In this document: positions 1-5,885 of the stretch, piece after piece | How the letters are laid out: every line of letters starts with the position of its first letter | How positions within the stretch are numbered: the first letter of the stretch is position 1 | Assembly: GCA_021821235.1 (NCBI GenBank) | Contig: JAKACS010000211.1 | Span: forward strand, 1-6,083 | DNA length: 6,083 nt | Direction: 5' to 3' | DNA from: Bacillota bacterium | GTDB taxonomy: Bacteria > Bacillota > Bacilli > Bacillales_B > DSM-18226 | The notes under the pieces: model-generated | Told to the model about the DNA's origin: nothing | The model's input: the letters and a program-made list of their open reading frames with translations, nothing else | Databases searched by the model: none | Translations under genes and position numbers: made by a program

Positions 1-2
1 AT

Positions 3-512
3 GGCAGCGATGAAAAGGCCCGGGAAAAAATGCACAATGCTTCAACAATTGCCGGCATGGCATTTGCCAATGCGTTCTTAGGAATCAACCACAGCCTTGC
101 CCATAAGCTTGGTTCCGAATTCCATATTGCCCATGGTCGCGCCAACACGATTTTGCTGCCGCATGTCATCCGTTACAACGCGACAAAACCGAAGAAATTT
201 ACTGCTTTTCCGAAGTACGAAAGTTTTATTGCCGATGAGCGTTATGCGGAAATCGCCCGAATTCTTGGCTTGCCAGCAAGGTCAACGGAAGAAGGAGTCG
301 AAAGCTTGGTAAATGCCATTATTAACTTGGCAAAAGAACTCAATATTCCAATGAGCATTGAAGCAAATGGAGTTTCAAAAGAAGTGTTTGAAAGCAAAGT
401 CGATGAACTGGCTGACCGTGCCTTTGAAGATCAGTGCACCACTGCCAATCCAAAACTGCCGCTTGTTAGCGAACTCGCCGAAATCTACCGTCAGGCATTT
501 AAAGGAATTTAA
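3..512 (+). CDS. adhE: Aldehyde-alcohol dehydrogenase AdhE, C-terminal fragment (5' end outside the window)
   Basis: This is the end of the bifunctional enzyme that reduces acetyl-CoA to acetaldehyde and then to ethanol with NADH during fermentation in the cytoplasm. Only the tail of the iron-dependent alcohol dehydrogenase domain is visible, about 169 residues; the family is usually near 870. The frame is open to the left edge and begins GSDEKAREKMHNASTIAG, a typical AdhE stretch. Two of the expected iron-ligand histidines can be placed by comparison with FucO: the His of NHSLAHK (codon 90-92) and the His of HIAHGRAN (codon 132-134). The ligands further upstream, an Asp and a His, are outside the window. 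The usual PHG is AHG here, a mild change. The ILLPHVIRYN motif follows. Translation ends with TAA, and a terminator lies 14 bp downstream, so adhE is the last gene of its transcript. A stand-alone iron alcohol dehydrogenase is possible but less likely given the AdhE-like wording of the motifs. Confidence 0.9.
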   Translation, partial: GSDEKAREKMHNASTIAGMAFANAFLGINHSLAHKLGSEFHIAHGRANTILLPHVIRYNATKPKKFTAFPKYESFIADERYAEIARILGLPARSTEEGVESLVNAIINLAKELNIPMSIEANGVSKEVFESKVDELADRAFEDQCTTANPKLPLVSELAEIYRQAFKGI

Positions 513-526
513 AGATTTTAAACAGC

Positions 527-562
527 AAAAACGCTTGGACAAATTTAAACCAAGCGTTTTTT
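527..562 (+). terminator. Rho-independent terminator of adhE
   Basis: An ACGCTTGG arm (531-538) pairs with CCAAGCGT (550-557) across an AT-rich loop of about 11 nt. A-run and T-run flanks extend the stem, and TTTTTT follows directly. It sits 14 bp after the adhE stop. Confidence 0.85.
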
Positions 563-611
563 GCTTGAGAAAAAAAGCAGATAATGAACGATATCTGGAT
601 AGGTCAATTAA

Positions 612-728
612 GCCTTTTTGAACGGTGTTTGCCATCATATTTTCAAGCATCTTGCGGAGGTTGTCTTTCAAGCTTTTTATAAGGAGCGTCCGAGGATTTC
701 GGAAAAACTGGTTGACATCCAATATTGA
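612..728 (+). pseudogene. Possible decayed ORF remnant, unrecognised
   Basis: This frame is open from just after a TAA (609-611) to TGA (726-728), about 38 codons. Its second half reads like real protein: an HHIFKHLAEVVFQAFYKERP stretch followed by RISEKLVDIQY. There is no ATG; the only early start candidate is TTG at 618, with no ribosome binding site. I cannot name a family. The ending could be the tail of a lost gene, for example a transposase or regulator, left between adhE and htpG, or it could be chance. The last codons overlap the -35 box of the htpG promoter, so the segment is unlikely to be an independent functional gene. Confidence 0.25.
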
Positions 729-740
729 TTATGGTATTTA
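712..740 (+). promoter_or_regulatory. Sigma-A-type promoter of htpG
   Basis: A perfect TTGACA -35 (712-717) is followed after 17 bp by TATTTA (735-740). The -10 itself is weak, but a TGG extended -10 element (732-734) precedes it. The predicted transcription start is near 747, which is where the CIRCE operator begins. That is the usual arrangement for HrcA-repressed promoters. Confidence 0.7.
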
Positions 741-747
741 AATAGTG

Positions 748-774
748 TTAGCACTCATTCGAAGAGAGTGCTAA
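748..774 (+). promoter_or_regulatory. CIRCE operator (HrcA binding site)
   Basis: The sequence is TTAGCACTC, nine bases (757-765), then GAGTGCTAA, a perfect match to the CIRCE consensus. CIRCE is bound by the heat-shock repressor HrcA and normally controls groESL and the hrcA-grpE-dnaK-dnaJ operon in Firmicutes. Here it lies at the predicted transcription start, 37 bp before the htpG start codon, with no other gene between. htpG is therefore inferred to belong to the HrcA regulon in this organism. As part of the 5' UTR the inverted repeat can also fold in the mRNA. Confidence 0.95.
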
Positions 775-811
775 ATCGATCTATTTCGAGATGCAGAAAG
801 GGGGATTTTCC

Positions 812-2689
812 ATGGCGACGAAGCAATTCCAAGCAGAATCGAAAAGGCTGTTGGAAATGATGATTAATTCGATTTATTCTCATAAGGAGATTTTCATTCG
901 TGAGCTGATTTCCAATGCCAGCGATGCCATTGATAAAATTTATTATAAGGCGTTAACAGATGAAAAGTTAACTTTTGACAAAAACAGCTACTACATAAAG
1001 GTGACAGCTGACAAAGAAAAGCGAACATTGACCATTGCGGATACCGGAATCGGGATGTCGAAGGATGAACTTGAAACAAACCTTGGAACGATTGCAAAAA
1101 GCGGTTCCCTTGCGTTCAAAAAAGAAACAGAAGTAAAAGATGGTTATGATATTATCGGCCAGTTCGGCGTTGGCTTCTATTCTGCATTTATGGTCGCCGA
1201 TGTCGTTACAGTTGTCAGCAAGCAGCTCGGCAGTACCGAAGCGTATAAATGGGAGTCAAGCGGCGCAGAAGGCTACACAATCGAACCATGTGAAAAAGCT
1301 GAAGTCGGAACGGAAATTATTTTAAAAATTAAAGAAAACACCGAAGAGGAAGACTTTGACGAATATTTAGAGGAATACCGCCTAAAGGCGATTATTAAAA
1401 AATATTCGGACTTCATTCGCTACCCGATCAAAATGGATGTGAGCAAAAGCCGGTTAAAAGAAGGCAGTGAAACTGAATACGAGCAATACCAAGAAGAAGA
1501 AATCATCAATAGCATGGTACCAATTTGGCGGAAAAATAAACAAGAATTGACTGACGAGGATTACTATAACTTTTATGCGGAAAAACGCTATGGGGTTGAC
1601 AAGCCGCTAAAACATATTCATATTAGCGTCGACGGCGCGATCCGCTACAACGCGATCTTGTTTATTCCGGAAAAAATGCCGTTTGACTACTATACAAAAG
1701 AGTTTGAAAAAGGGCTCGAACTTTACTCCAATGGCGTTCTGATAATGGATAAATGCGCCGATCTGCTTCCTGACTATTTCAGCTTTGTCAAGGGGATGGT
1801 GGATTCGGAAGATTTATCGCTCAACATCTCTAGGGAAATCCTTCAGCACGATCGCCAGTTAAAACTGATTGCCAAAAATATCAATAAGAAGATAAAAAGT
1901 GAACTTTTAAGTCTGCTGAAAGACGATCGCGAAAAGTACGAAACCTTTTTTAAAGCGTTTGGCCGCCAGTTGAAGTTTGGTGTGTATAGCGACTTTGGCG
2001 CCAATAAGGAAGCATTGCAGGATTTGCTGCTCTTCTATTCGTCCAAAGAGAAAAAGCTAGTCAGCTTGGATGAATATGTCTCCAGAATGCCGGAAGAGCA
2101 AAAATATATTTATTATGCGGCTGGGGAGTCGGTTGAGCGAATTGATAAGCTGCCGCAGACTGAATTGGTGTCCGAGAAAGGTTATGAAATTTTGTATTTT
2201 ACCGATGATGTAGACGAGTTTGCAATCCGCATGTTGATGAATTATAAAGACAAAGAATTCAAATCGGTCTCAAGCGGAGATCTAGGAATTGAGGAAGAAA
2301 ATCAAACCGATTCGGCTGCGGAAAAAACCGAGCACAAAGAGCTTTTTGATTATATGAAAACAGTGCTAAAAGCCAAAGTAAAAGATGTTCGTGTTTCCAA
2401 ACGATTGAAATCGCATCCCGTTGTGCTCACGGCAGATGGGGAAATTACTTTAGAGATGGAAAAAGTTTTAAAAACAATGCCAGGCAGCCAGGATATCAAA
2501 GCGGATCGCGTGCTTGAAATCAATGTCAACCATAAAGTTTTTAACTCATTAATGGAAGCTTTTGAAAAAGATAAAGAAAAATTGGCTCTTTACACAAACC
2601 TTCTCTACAATCAGGCATTATTAATCGAGGGGCTGCCAATTGATGATCCTGTCGAATTTACGAATGACATTTGTGAAATAATGGTTTGA
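812..2689 (+). CDS. htpG: Molecular chaperone HtpG (bacterial Hsp90)
   Basis: HtpG is a cytoplasmic ATP-dependent homodimeric chaperone that remodels client proteins, often with DnaK. The chosen ATG gives 625 residues, close to the roughly 625-residue Bacillus proteins, starting [21 protein letters not shown] strong AGAAAGGGGG site (795-804) lies 7 bp before it. An in-frame ATG at 791 would add seven residues but places that site inside the gene, so I reject it. The N-terminal GHKL ATPase domain shows [13 protein letters not shown] (Glu31, Asn35), ADTGIGM (Asp77) and [11 protein letters not shown] (116-126). The middle domain holds [15 protein letters not shown] with Arg341, the likely gamma-phosphate-sensing arginine. 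The C-terminal dimerisation domain runs from about residue 505 to the end. The charged linker of eukaryotic Hsp90 is absent, as expected. Expression is likely heat-inducible through the upstream CIRCE. The gene looks intact and is probably transcribed alone. Confidence 0.98.
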   Translation: MATKQFQAESKRLLEMMINSIYSHKEIFIRELISNASDAIDKIYYKALTDEKLTFDKNSYYIKVTADKEKRTLTIADTGIGMSKDELETNLGTIAKSGSLAFKKETEVKDGYDIIGQFGVGFYSAFMVADVVTVVSKQLGSTEAYKWESSGAEGYTIEPCEKAEVGTEIILKIKENTEEEDFDEYLEEYRLKAIIKKYSDFIRYPIKMDVSKSRLKEGSETEYEQYQEEEIINSMVPIWRKNKQELTDEDYYNFYAEKRYGVDKPLKHIHISVDGAIRYNAILFIPEKMPFDYYTKEFEKGLELYSNGVLIMDKCADLLPDYFSFVKGMVDSEDLSLNISREILQHDRQLKLIAKNINKKIKSELLSLLKDDREKYETFFKAFGRQLKFGVYSDFGANKEALQDLLLFYSSKEKKLVSLDEYVSRMPEEQKYIYYAAGESVERIDKLPQTELVSEKGYEILYFTDDVDEFAIRMLMNYKDKEFKSVSSGDLGIEEENQTDSAAEKTEHKELFDYMKTVLKAKVKDVRVSKRLKSHPVVLTADGEITLEMEKVLKTMPGSQDIKADRVLEINVNHKVFNSLMEAFEKDKEKLALYTNLLYNQALLIEGLPIDDPVEFTNDICEIMV

Positions 2690-2708
2690 TCTTTTTAAGA
2701 ATATAGTG

Positions 2709-2749
2709 ACAAGATGGCCAAATCCTCATTTGATTTGGCCTTTTCTTGT
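2709..2749 (+). terminator. Rho-independent terminator of htpG
   Basis: GGCCAAATC (2716-2724) pairs perfectly with GATTTGGCC (2732-2740) over a 7-nt loop, followed by TTTTCTT. ACAAGA (2709-2714) can also pair with TCTTGT (2744-2749), extending the hairpin past a small bulge. It begins about 20 bp after the htpG stop. Confidence 0.8.
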
Positions 2750-2897
2750 AATACCAGAATGTATCTTTTGACCCTTTTTTTACGATTTCTGGTGTCTGTA
2801 CAATGATGAAGGTTGCGGACTGGATGGATGTGAGAACTAAACACCTTAAGGATGTGAATTTTAGCTTTATTTTTTAAATAATAAATATGCGAAATAT
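2750..2897. other. Intergenic stretch with no recognised gene
   Basis: This is part of a roughly 275-bp gap between htpG and the thioesterase gene. It holds a loose inverted repeat (ACCAGAA at 2753-2759, TTCTGGT at 2787-2793, loop about 27 nt). A 24-codon frame starts at tandem ATGs (2803-2808) and encodes a peptide beginning MMKVADWMDVRTKHL. That peptide has no ribosome binding site or recognised family. I see no RNA gene here. Confidence 0.5.
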
Positions 2898-2926
2898 TTC
2901 GTAAATTTGTAAAAAAATGATATGGT
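2898..2926 (+). promoter_or_regulatory. Probable promoter of the thioesterase gene
   Basis: TGATATGGT (2918-2926) forms an extended -10 (TG, one base, TATGGT). The matching -35 position (TTCGTA, 2898-2903) is weak, so the promoter would depend on the TGn element. A 12-bp palindrome, CGAAATATTTCG (2890-2901), overlaps the -35 region and could be an operator. The predicted start lies about 30 bp before the start codon. Confidence 0.5.
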
Positions 2927-2964
2927 AGTAATGAAGGTAAAATTGTTAGAAAGGTGTGAAGAAG

Positions 2965-3456
2965 ATGGCGTGGAAAGTAGAAAAAGCCATTCAAGATGAG
3001 TACCCGGCAGAGTTTGCCTGGTGTTATGGATGCGGACATCTAAATGAGGAAGGACATCATTTTCGCACAGGATGGCACGAAAATGGGATACAGACGATAA
3101 CCGTTTTTACACCAGAAGCGGCACACACCGCACTCCCCGGATTTGTATATGGTGGAATGATTGCTTCGCTTATCGATTGCCATGGAACAGGATCGGCGTC
3201 GCTTGCCCTTCACCGGAAAAATGGACACGAGCTGGGAGAGGGTGCAGATCCGCCCCGATTTGTTACCGCTTCGCTTCACGTTGACTTTATTAAACCTACT
3301 CCTCATGGTGTGCCATTAAAAGCAATTGGCACCGTCACAGAAATTCATTCGAAAAAATGGAAGGTAGCGGCGGAGGTTTTTGCGGATGAACAGCTATGTG
3401 CCCGTGGAGAAGTCGTTGCCGTTTTGATGCCAAAGACATTTTTAACAAAAGAGTAG
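2965..3456 (+). CDS. Hotdog-fold thioesterase, PaaI/4HBT type
   Basis: The 163-residue protein is probably a cytoplasmic acyl-CoA thioesterase of the hotdog superfamily; its substrate cannot be read from the sequence. The N-terminus carries CYGCGHLNEEG (residues 20-30), a C-x-x-C-G...N...G signature often seen before the hotdog domain in this group. The core shows GFVYGGMIASLIDCHG (59-74), the position of the usual HGG...D helix, with Tyr in place of the usual His and Asp71 as a candidate active-site acid. VDFIKPTP (107-113) matches the V-x-F/Y-x-x-P-x-P strand, and the last strands end near RGEVVAVLMP. The ATG at 2965 is chosen because AAAGGTG (2950-2956) lies 8 bp upstream; a GTG at 2956 in the same frame would sit inside that site. 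The gene has its own likely promoter, and no strong terminator separates it from the next gene. Confidence 0.85.
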   Translation: MAWKVEKAIQDEYPAEFAWCYGCGHLNEEGHHFRTGWHENGIQTITVFTPEAAHTALPGFVYGGMIASLIDCHGTGSASLALHRKNGHELGEGADPPRFVTASLHVDFIKPTPHGVPLKAIGTVTEIHSKKWKVAAEVFADEQLCARGEVVAVLMPKTFLTKE

Positions 3457-3475
3457 ATATGTGCTTGTTAGGAAA

Positions 3476-3503
3476 TTGATTTTATTAAATGATCACTTAT
3501 AAT
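3476..3503 (+). promoter_or_regulatory. Sigma-A-type promoter of the glutaredoxin-like gene
   Basis: TTGATT (3476-3481), a 16-bp spacer and a perfect TATAAT (3498-3503). It lies in the 97-bp gap after the thioesterase stop and would give a leader of about 45 nt. Confidence 0.7.
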
Positions 3504-3553
3504 AAAAATGGCAAGTGCAACAGGATCGATTTACAAGGGGGAAATTTTAAGTA

Positions 3554-3790
3554 ATGGCAAAAAATGTTGTTGTCTATTCAACACAAGGCTGTATTGAATG
3601 TGAGATGGTAAAAAAAGTTCTGTCCCAAGAAGGAATTCCGTTTGAAGTAAGAGATGTTTTGGCTAATCCTGACTATCAAGCCGAGGTCGAAAAGTTTGGT
3701 TTTTTAGGAGTTCCGGTAACGGTTGTTGGTGGCCGGGCCGTTAAGGGTTTCAATAATGAACTTCAAGAATTGCTACAGGATGTAAAATAG
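3554..3790 (+). CDS. Glutaredoxin/NrdH-like thioredoxin-fold protein
   Basis: This 78-residue protein has a single thioredoxin-fold domain and probably acts as a small cytoplasmic dithiol redox carrier. It opens with a beta strand (NVVVYST) followed by the active-site motif C13-I-E-C16. The cis-proline loop is GVPVTV with Pro54, and the GGRAVKGFNNELQELL tail matches the final strand and helix of glutaredoxins and NrdH proteins. Both active-site cysteines are present, so it should be redox active. There is no adjacent ribonucleotide reductase gene, so a specific NrdH role cannot be assigned; it could equally reduce other disulfides or glutathione/bacillithiol-mixed ones. The AAGGGGG site (3535-3541) is strong but lies 12 bp from the ATG, longer than usual; no better start exists. 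It has its own promoter and is followed by hairpins. Confidence 0.88.
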   Translation: MAKNVVVYSTQGCIECEMVKKVLSQEGIPFEVRDVLANPDYQAEVEKFGFLGVPVTVVGGRAVKGFNNELQELLQDVK

Positions 3791-3802
3791 TAAAACACCT
3801 AC

Positions 3803-3822
3803 TCCCAGACAAAAGTCTGGGA
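3803..3822. other. Short perfect hairpin after the glutaredoxin-like gene
   Basis: TCCCAGAC, an AAAA loop and GTCTGGGA form an 8-bp perfect stem 12 bp after the stop codon. No T-run follows on the + strand. On the minus strand it is followed at a distance by GTGTTTTA, so it might add weakly to termination of the convergent gene, or protect the mRNA 3' end. Confidence 0.6.
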
Positions 3823-3828
3823 ATTATG

Positions 3829-3871
3829 AATAGAGAGCACAGGGAACTATTCCCTGTGCTCTCTATTTTTT
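3829..3871 (+). terminator. Rho-independent terminator with a perfect 18-bp stem
   Basis: The arm 3829-3846 (starts AATAGAGAGC) is exactly complementary to 3850-3867, with a 3-nt CTA loop, and TTTTTT (3866-3871) follows. It terminates the glutaredoxin transcript. The end of the right arm and the T-run touch the stop codon (3870-3872) of the convergent minus-strand gene. Any minus-strand use is weaker, because that side is followed by ATTCATAATT rather than a pure T-run. Confidence 0.88.
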
Positions 3872-4193
3872 AGCAAAGCTGCCGCCATAATTTGGAGCTG
3901 CCGATGATGGTGTTTTGCTCTATAAGGGTATAGGCAGCGTTTGTGATGGCTTGTGCGAGCGTGTCGCCTTTTGCCTGTATATGATTAAAACTTGCCGCCG
4001 AAACTCCATCGGTATCGTATTGATAGCCAAATTCCTCCAATTTTTCAACGATGAGCATTGCATGCTGTAAGTTTTTCTCTGGCTGAAAATCTTCATCCTT
4101 GATAAAAATTCCTTTTTCATAATCATACCAACGATCCCAGCGATTAAGACTCCAACCGAAAATTTTCCGAGCGATTGACTCCGTTTTGTTCAT
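3870..4193 (-). CDS. Small phage-type protein, resembling the BC1872/phage ABA-sandwich family
   Basis: This 107-residue protein has no signal peptide or membrane segment. It opens MNKTESIARKIFGWSLNRWDRWYD, a tryptophan-rich start. It continues with FQPEKNLQHAMLIVEKLEEFGY (36-57) and ends with GDTLAQAITNAAYTLIE (76-92). The layout of a W-rich N-terminus, a central 'HAMLIVEKLEE.G' helix and a C-terminal 'AITNAAY' helix resembles small proteins found in Bacillus phages and prophages (BC1872 type, phage ABA sandwich domain). Their biochemical role is unknown to me. The assignment is from memory of the family pattern, so it is tentative. The start is well supported: AAAGGAG lies 9 bp upstream. 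The AT-rich upstream region carries two copies of TGTTATATAATA. It is divergent from a broken HEIGH-peptidase gene and convergent with the glutaredoxin-like gene. Confidence 0.8.
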   Translation of the reverse strand: MNKTESIARKIFGWSLNRWDRWYDYEKGIFIKDEDFQPEKNLQHAMLIVEKLEEFGYQYDTDGVSAASFNHIQAKGDTLAQAITNAAYTLIEQNTIIGSSKLWRQLC

Positions 4194-4214
4194 TAGTTTA
4201 GCTCCTTTACATTT

Positions 4215-4226
4215 TATTATATAACA
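4215..4226 (-). repeat. Copy 1 of the 12-bp repeat TGTTATATAATA (gene-proximal)
   Basis: Read on the minus strand, this copy lies between the likely transcription start and the ribosome binding site of the phage-type gene. It contains TATAAT, but a start from this box would fall right at the Shine-Dalgarno site. It may therefore be an operator rather than the main promoter. Confidence 0.6.
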
Positions 4227-4244
4227 GATTTAATTAATTATTTA

Positions 4245-4256
4245 TATTATATAACA
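4245..4256 (-). promoter_or_regulatory. Copy 2 of TGTTATATAATA, probable -10 region of the phage-type gene
   Basis: The second exact copy of the 12-bp sequence is 30 bp upstream of the first. On the minus strand it contains a perfect TATAAT (4251 down to 4246). No good -35 box is visible 16-18 bp further upstream. A start from here would give a leader of about 45 nt containing copy 1. Confidence 0.5.
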
Positions 4257-4340
4257 CAAATTTCAGAACAGCCATCTTTTTCTTTTCATTTTTTGAAAAA
4301 TTTTACGGAAGAGGATTCGAAATGATCGTTTGTTCAGGGC

Positions 4341-4369
4341 TTGAAAATTCGTTTGAATTCGATTAAAAT
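4341..4369 (+). promoter_or_regulatory. Sigma-A-type promoter of the broken HEIGH-peptidase gene
   Basis: TTGAAA (4341-4346), a 17-bp spacer and TAAAAT (4364-4369), close to consensus at both boxes. The predicted start is near 4376, about 23 bp before the start codon. The promoter appears intact although the gene it serves is not. Confidence 0.7.
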
Positions 4370-4398
4370 ATTTTATGCTTTTTTGAACGGAGAGGGCG

Positions 4399-4797
4399 AT
4401 GGAAATGAGCTAAGAACAACTAGGGAAACTTTGTGAAGTAGCGAATGCGTTTGGCTGCCAAGTACATTTCACTTCGGACAAATTGAGTTTCAATAGCGAA
4501 ACTTTTATCAGAAAAGCTCCGTATAAATGGGAGTTGGAAGATCTTTATGGATTGGCCCATGAAATTGGTCATCTGAAAGAGCATCTGGATCAGGATTTGG
4601 ATTATGATTTGTGGCGGAATGACTCGGCTTAGCGGTTAAATGTGGAAATGAAAGCGTGGACGTATTCGTATGCGATTTTAACCGAGGCAGAAATTGATAC
4701 AGGCAAATGGAGCTGTCATGTAAAAGAAAAACTGTCCACTTATTTGGATTTCGCCTACCAATCATTGGATGCATTAAATGAAATTGCTGCAATCTAA
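4399..4797 (+). pseudogene. HEIGH-motif zinc peptidase gene (possibly ImmA/IrrE-like), inactivated by two in-frame stops
   Basis: One frame runs 133 codons from ATG at 4399 to TAA at 4795, interrupted by TAA at 4411-4413 (codon 5) and TAG at 4630-4632 (codon 78). No frameshift is seen. Between the stops lies LEDLYGLAHEIGHLKEH, whose HEIGH (codons 54-58) is the HExxH zinc-binding motif of metallopeptidases. A Glu at codon 83 in NVEMKAW is a candidate third zinc ligand, as in gluzincins and ImmA/IrrE proteins. The second stop separates it from the histidines. Ribosome binding (GGAGAGGG, 4389-4396) and promoter signals remain. No ATG or GTG lies between the first stop and HEIGH, only TTG codons without a binding site, so an active enzyme is unlikely without readthrough. 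ImmA-type proteases cleave phage or mobile-element repressors; the divergent phage-type gene fits that setting, but the family assignment is inference. A shadow ORF on the opposite strand (4508-4792) is not believed. Confidence 0.75.
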
Positions 4798-4800
4798 AAT

Positions 4801-4831
4801 TGAAAACAGGAGAGAAAGATTCTCTCCTGTT
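4801..4831 (-). terminator. Rho-independent terminator of the mtnKA operon
   Basis: AACAGGAGAGAA (4805-4816) pairs exactly with TTCTCTCCTGTT (4820-4831), a 12-bp stem with a 3-nt loop. On the minus strand it begins 2 bp after the mtnA stop and is followed by a T-rich stretch (TTTTCAATTTT when the stem end is included). The + strand side lacks a T-run, so it mainly serves mtnA. Confidence 0.85.
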
Positions 4832-4833
4832 AG

Positions 4834-5880
4834 TTAACGAAATAATTTCTGAATTTCTTCCGTGTAATTTCCTTTCAGAATGCCTTTTTCCGTAATGATG
4901 GCAGTGATGAGTCCATTCGGCGTGACATCGAAAGCCGGATTGAAGACATGAACATCCGGTGGTGCAATTTGAATACCGTTCAACTTTGTTACTTCATCTG
5001 TTTTACGCTCTTCAATCGGGATCGCCTCACCATTCGGCAAAGAAGGATCAAAGGTCGAAAGCGGGGCAGCCACGTAAAATGGAATATCGAAATGCTTGGC
5101 TAAAACAGCAAGGCCAAAAGTTCCAATTTTATTGGCAGTGTCGCCATTTGCCGCAATCCGGTCAGCACCGACAATGACTGCGCTGATTCCTTTCGCCTTG
5201 ATTGCGTGGGCTGCCATATTATCGGTAATTAATGTAACATCAACACCTGCCTGCAGTAATTCCCATGTTGTTAAGCGCGCTCCCTGCAGCACCGGCCGTG
5301 TTTCTGATGCGAAAACCTTTAACGGAATATTGCGTTCTTTTGCCAAATAAAAAGGGGCAAGCGCTGTACCATAGCGGGCGGTCGCAATCGAGCCTGCATT
5401 GCAAATTGTCAGCACAGCATCACCGCTTGAAAATAGTGAAAGTCCATGCTCGCCAATTTGCCGGCATGTATCCTCATCTTCCACTTGAATGCAAATCGCC
5501 TCATGAATGAGAGTAGTTTTCGCCTCATTAACAGAGGTGACGCCTTTAACTGCGGCGTTTAAGCGCTTTAGCGCCCAAAACAAGTTTACAGCAGTTGGAC
5601 GCGAACTGGCTAAGTATTCCCGATCTTTTTCCAGCAATCGGTGAAATTCCTCAATTGACTCGGTTTCGTAGCGGGATGCTGCTAACGCAAGTCCATAGGC
5701 TGCTGTTATGCCAATTACCGGAGCGCCTCGAACTTTTAAAGTTACAATCGCATCCCATACTTCTTTAATGGAATGCAACTCAGCAAATACAGTTTCGTGC
5801 GGCAGCTTTTGTTGATCAAGCACAGTGATATAAGTTTCGTTCCACTCAACAGAGCGGGGGACTGTTTCGGTGATCGGCAT
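4834..5880 (-). CDS. mtnA: S-methyl-5-thioribose-1-phosphate isomerase MtnA
   Basis: MtnA converts methylthioribose-1-phosphate to methylthioribulose-1-phosphate, the second step after MtnK in the methionine salvage pathway; it is cytoplasmic and related to eIF2B subunits. The 348-residue protein shows, numbered from the chosen ATG, RGAP (51-54), [12 protein letters not shown] (93-104), [10 protein letters not shown] with Cys160, [12 protein letters not shown] (193-204), [17 protein letters not shown] with Asp240, and FNPAFDVTP near the C-terminus. Cys160 and Asp240 are the catalytic pair known for Bacillus MtnA and fall at the same numbers here, which supports this start. AAGGAG (5894-5889) lies 8 bp before the ATG at 5880. 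A GTG at 5889 would add three residues but overlaps that site. The upstream mtnK stop is only 5 bp away, so the two are co-transcribed and probably translationally coupled. The gene looks intact. Confidence 0.97.
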   Translation of the reverse strand: MPITETVPRSVEWNETYITVLDQQKLPHETVFAELHSIKEVWDAIVTLKVRGAPVIGITAAYGLALAASRYETESIEEFHRLLEKDREYLASSRPTAVNLFWALKRLNAAVKGVTSVNEAKTTLIHEAICIQVEDEDTCRQIGEHGLSLFSSGDAVLTICNAGSIATARYGTALAPFYLAKERNIPLKVFASETRPVLQGARLTTWELLQAGVDVTLITDNMAAHAIKAKGISAVIVGADRIAANGDTANKIGTFGLAVLAKHFDIPFYVAAPLSTFDPSLPNGEAIPIEERKTDEVTKLNGIQIAPPDVHVFNPAFDVTPNGLITAIITEKGILKGNYTEEIQKLFR

Positions 5881-5885
5881 GGTAT

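Noticed and set aside
375..722. 115-codon minus-strand ORF across the end of adhE and the gap before htpG
   Set aside because: It runs antisense through the adhE coding region and its terminator, has no recognisable domain, and its start lies inside the htpG -35 region. A shadow ORF.
791..811. Upstream in-frame ATG giving a 632-residue HtpG
   Set aside because: It would place the strong AGAAAGGGGG ribosome binding site inside the gene and lacks one of its own; family members start at MA-K-QF, as at 812.
841..847. GAAAAGG, the motif reported downstream of the B. subtilis htpG promoter as a heat-response element
   Set aside because: Here it falls inside the coding region as part of the conserved Glu-Ser-Lys-Arg codons, about 95 bp after the predicted start. 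It is more likely set by protein sequence, and the CIRCE element already explains regulation.
2803..2877. 24-codon ORF beginning MMKVADWMDV, reminiscent of the start of CBS-domain proteins
   Set aside because: It has no ribosome binding site or good promoter and ends after 24 codons; the resemblance covers only a few residues.
2695..3039. 114-codon minus-strand ORF between htpG and the thioesterase gene
   Set aside because: It covers the htpG terminator, the thioesterase promoter and the start of the thioesterase on the opposite strand, and encodes nothing recognisable.
3040..3306. Minus-strand ORF and overlapping + strand ORF within the thioesterase gene
   Set aside because: Both are alternative-frame shadows of a well supported hotdog-domain coding region.
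4508..4792. 94-codon minus-strand ORF opposite the HEIGH-peptidase remnant
   Set aside because: Its composition (His, Pro, Ser, Asn rich, no domain) is that of an antisense shadow, and the opposite strand has a clear HEIGH motif and coding pattern.
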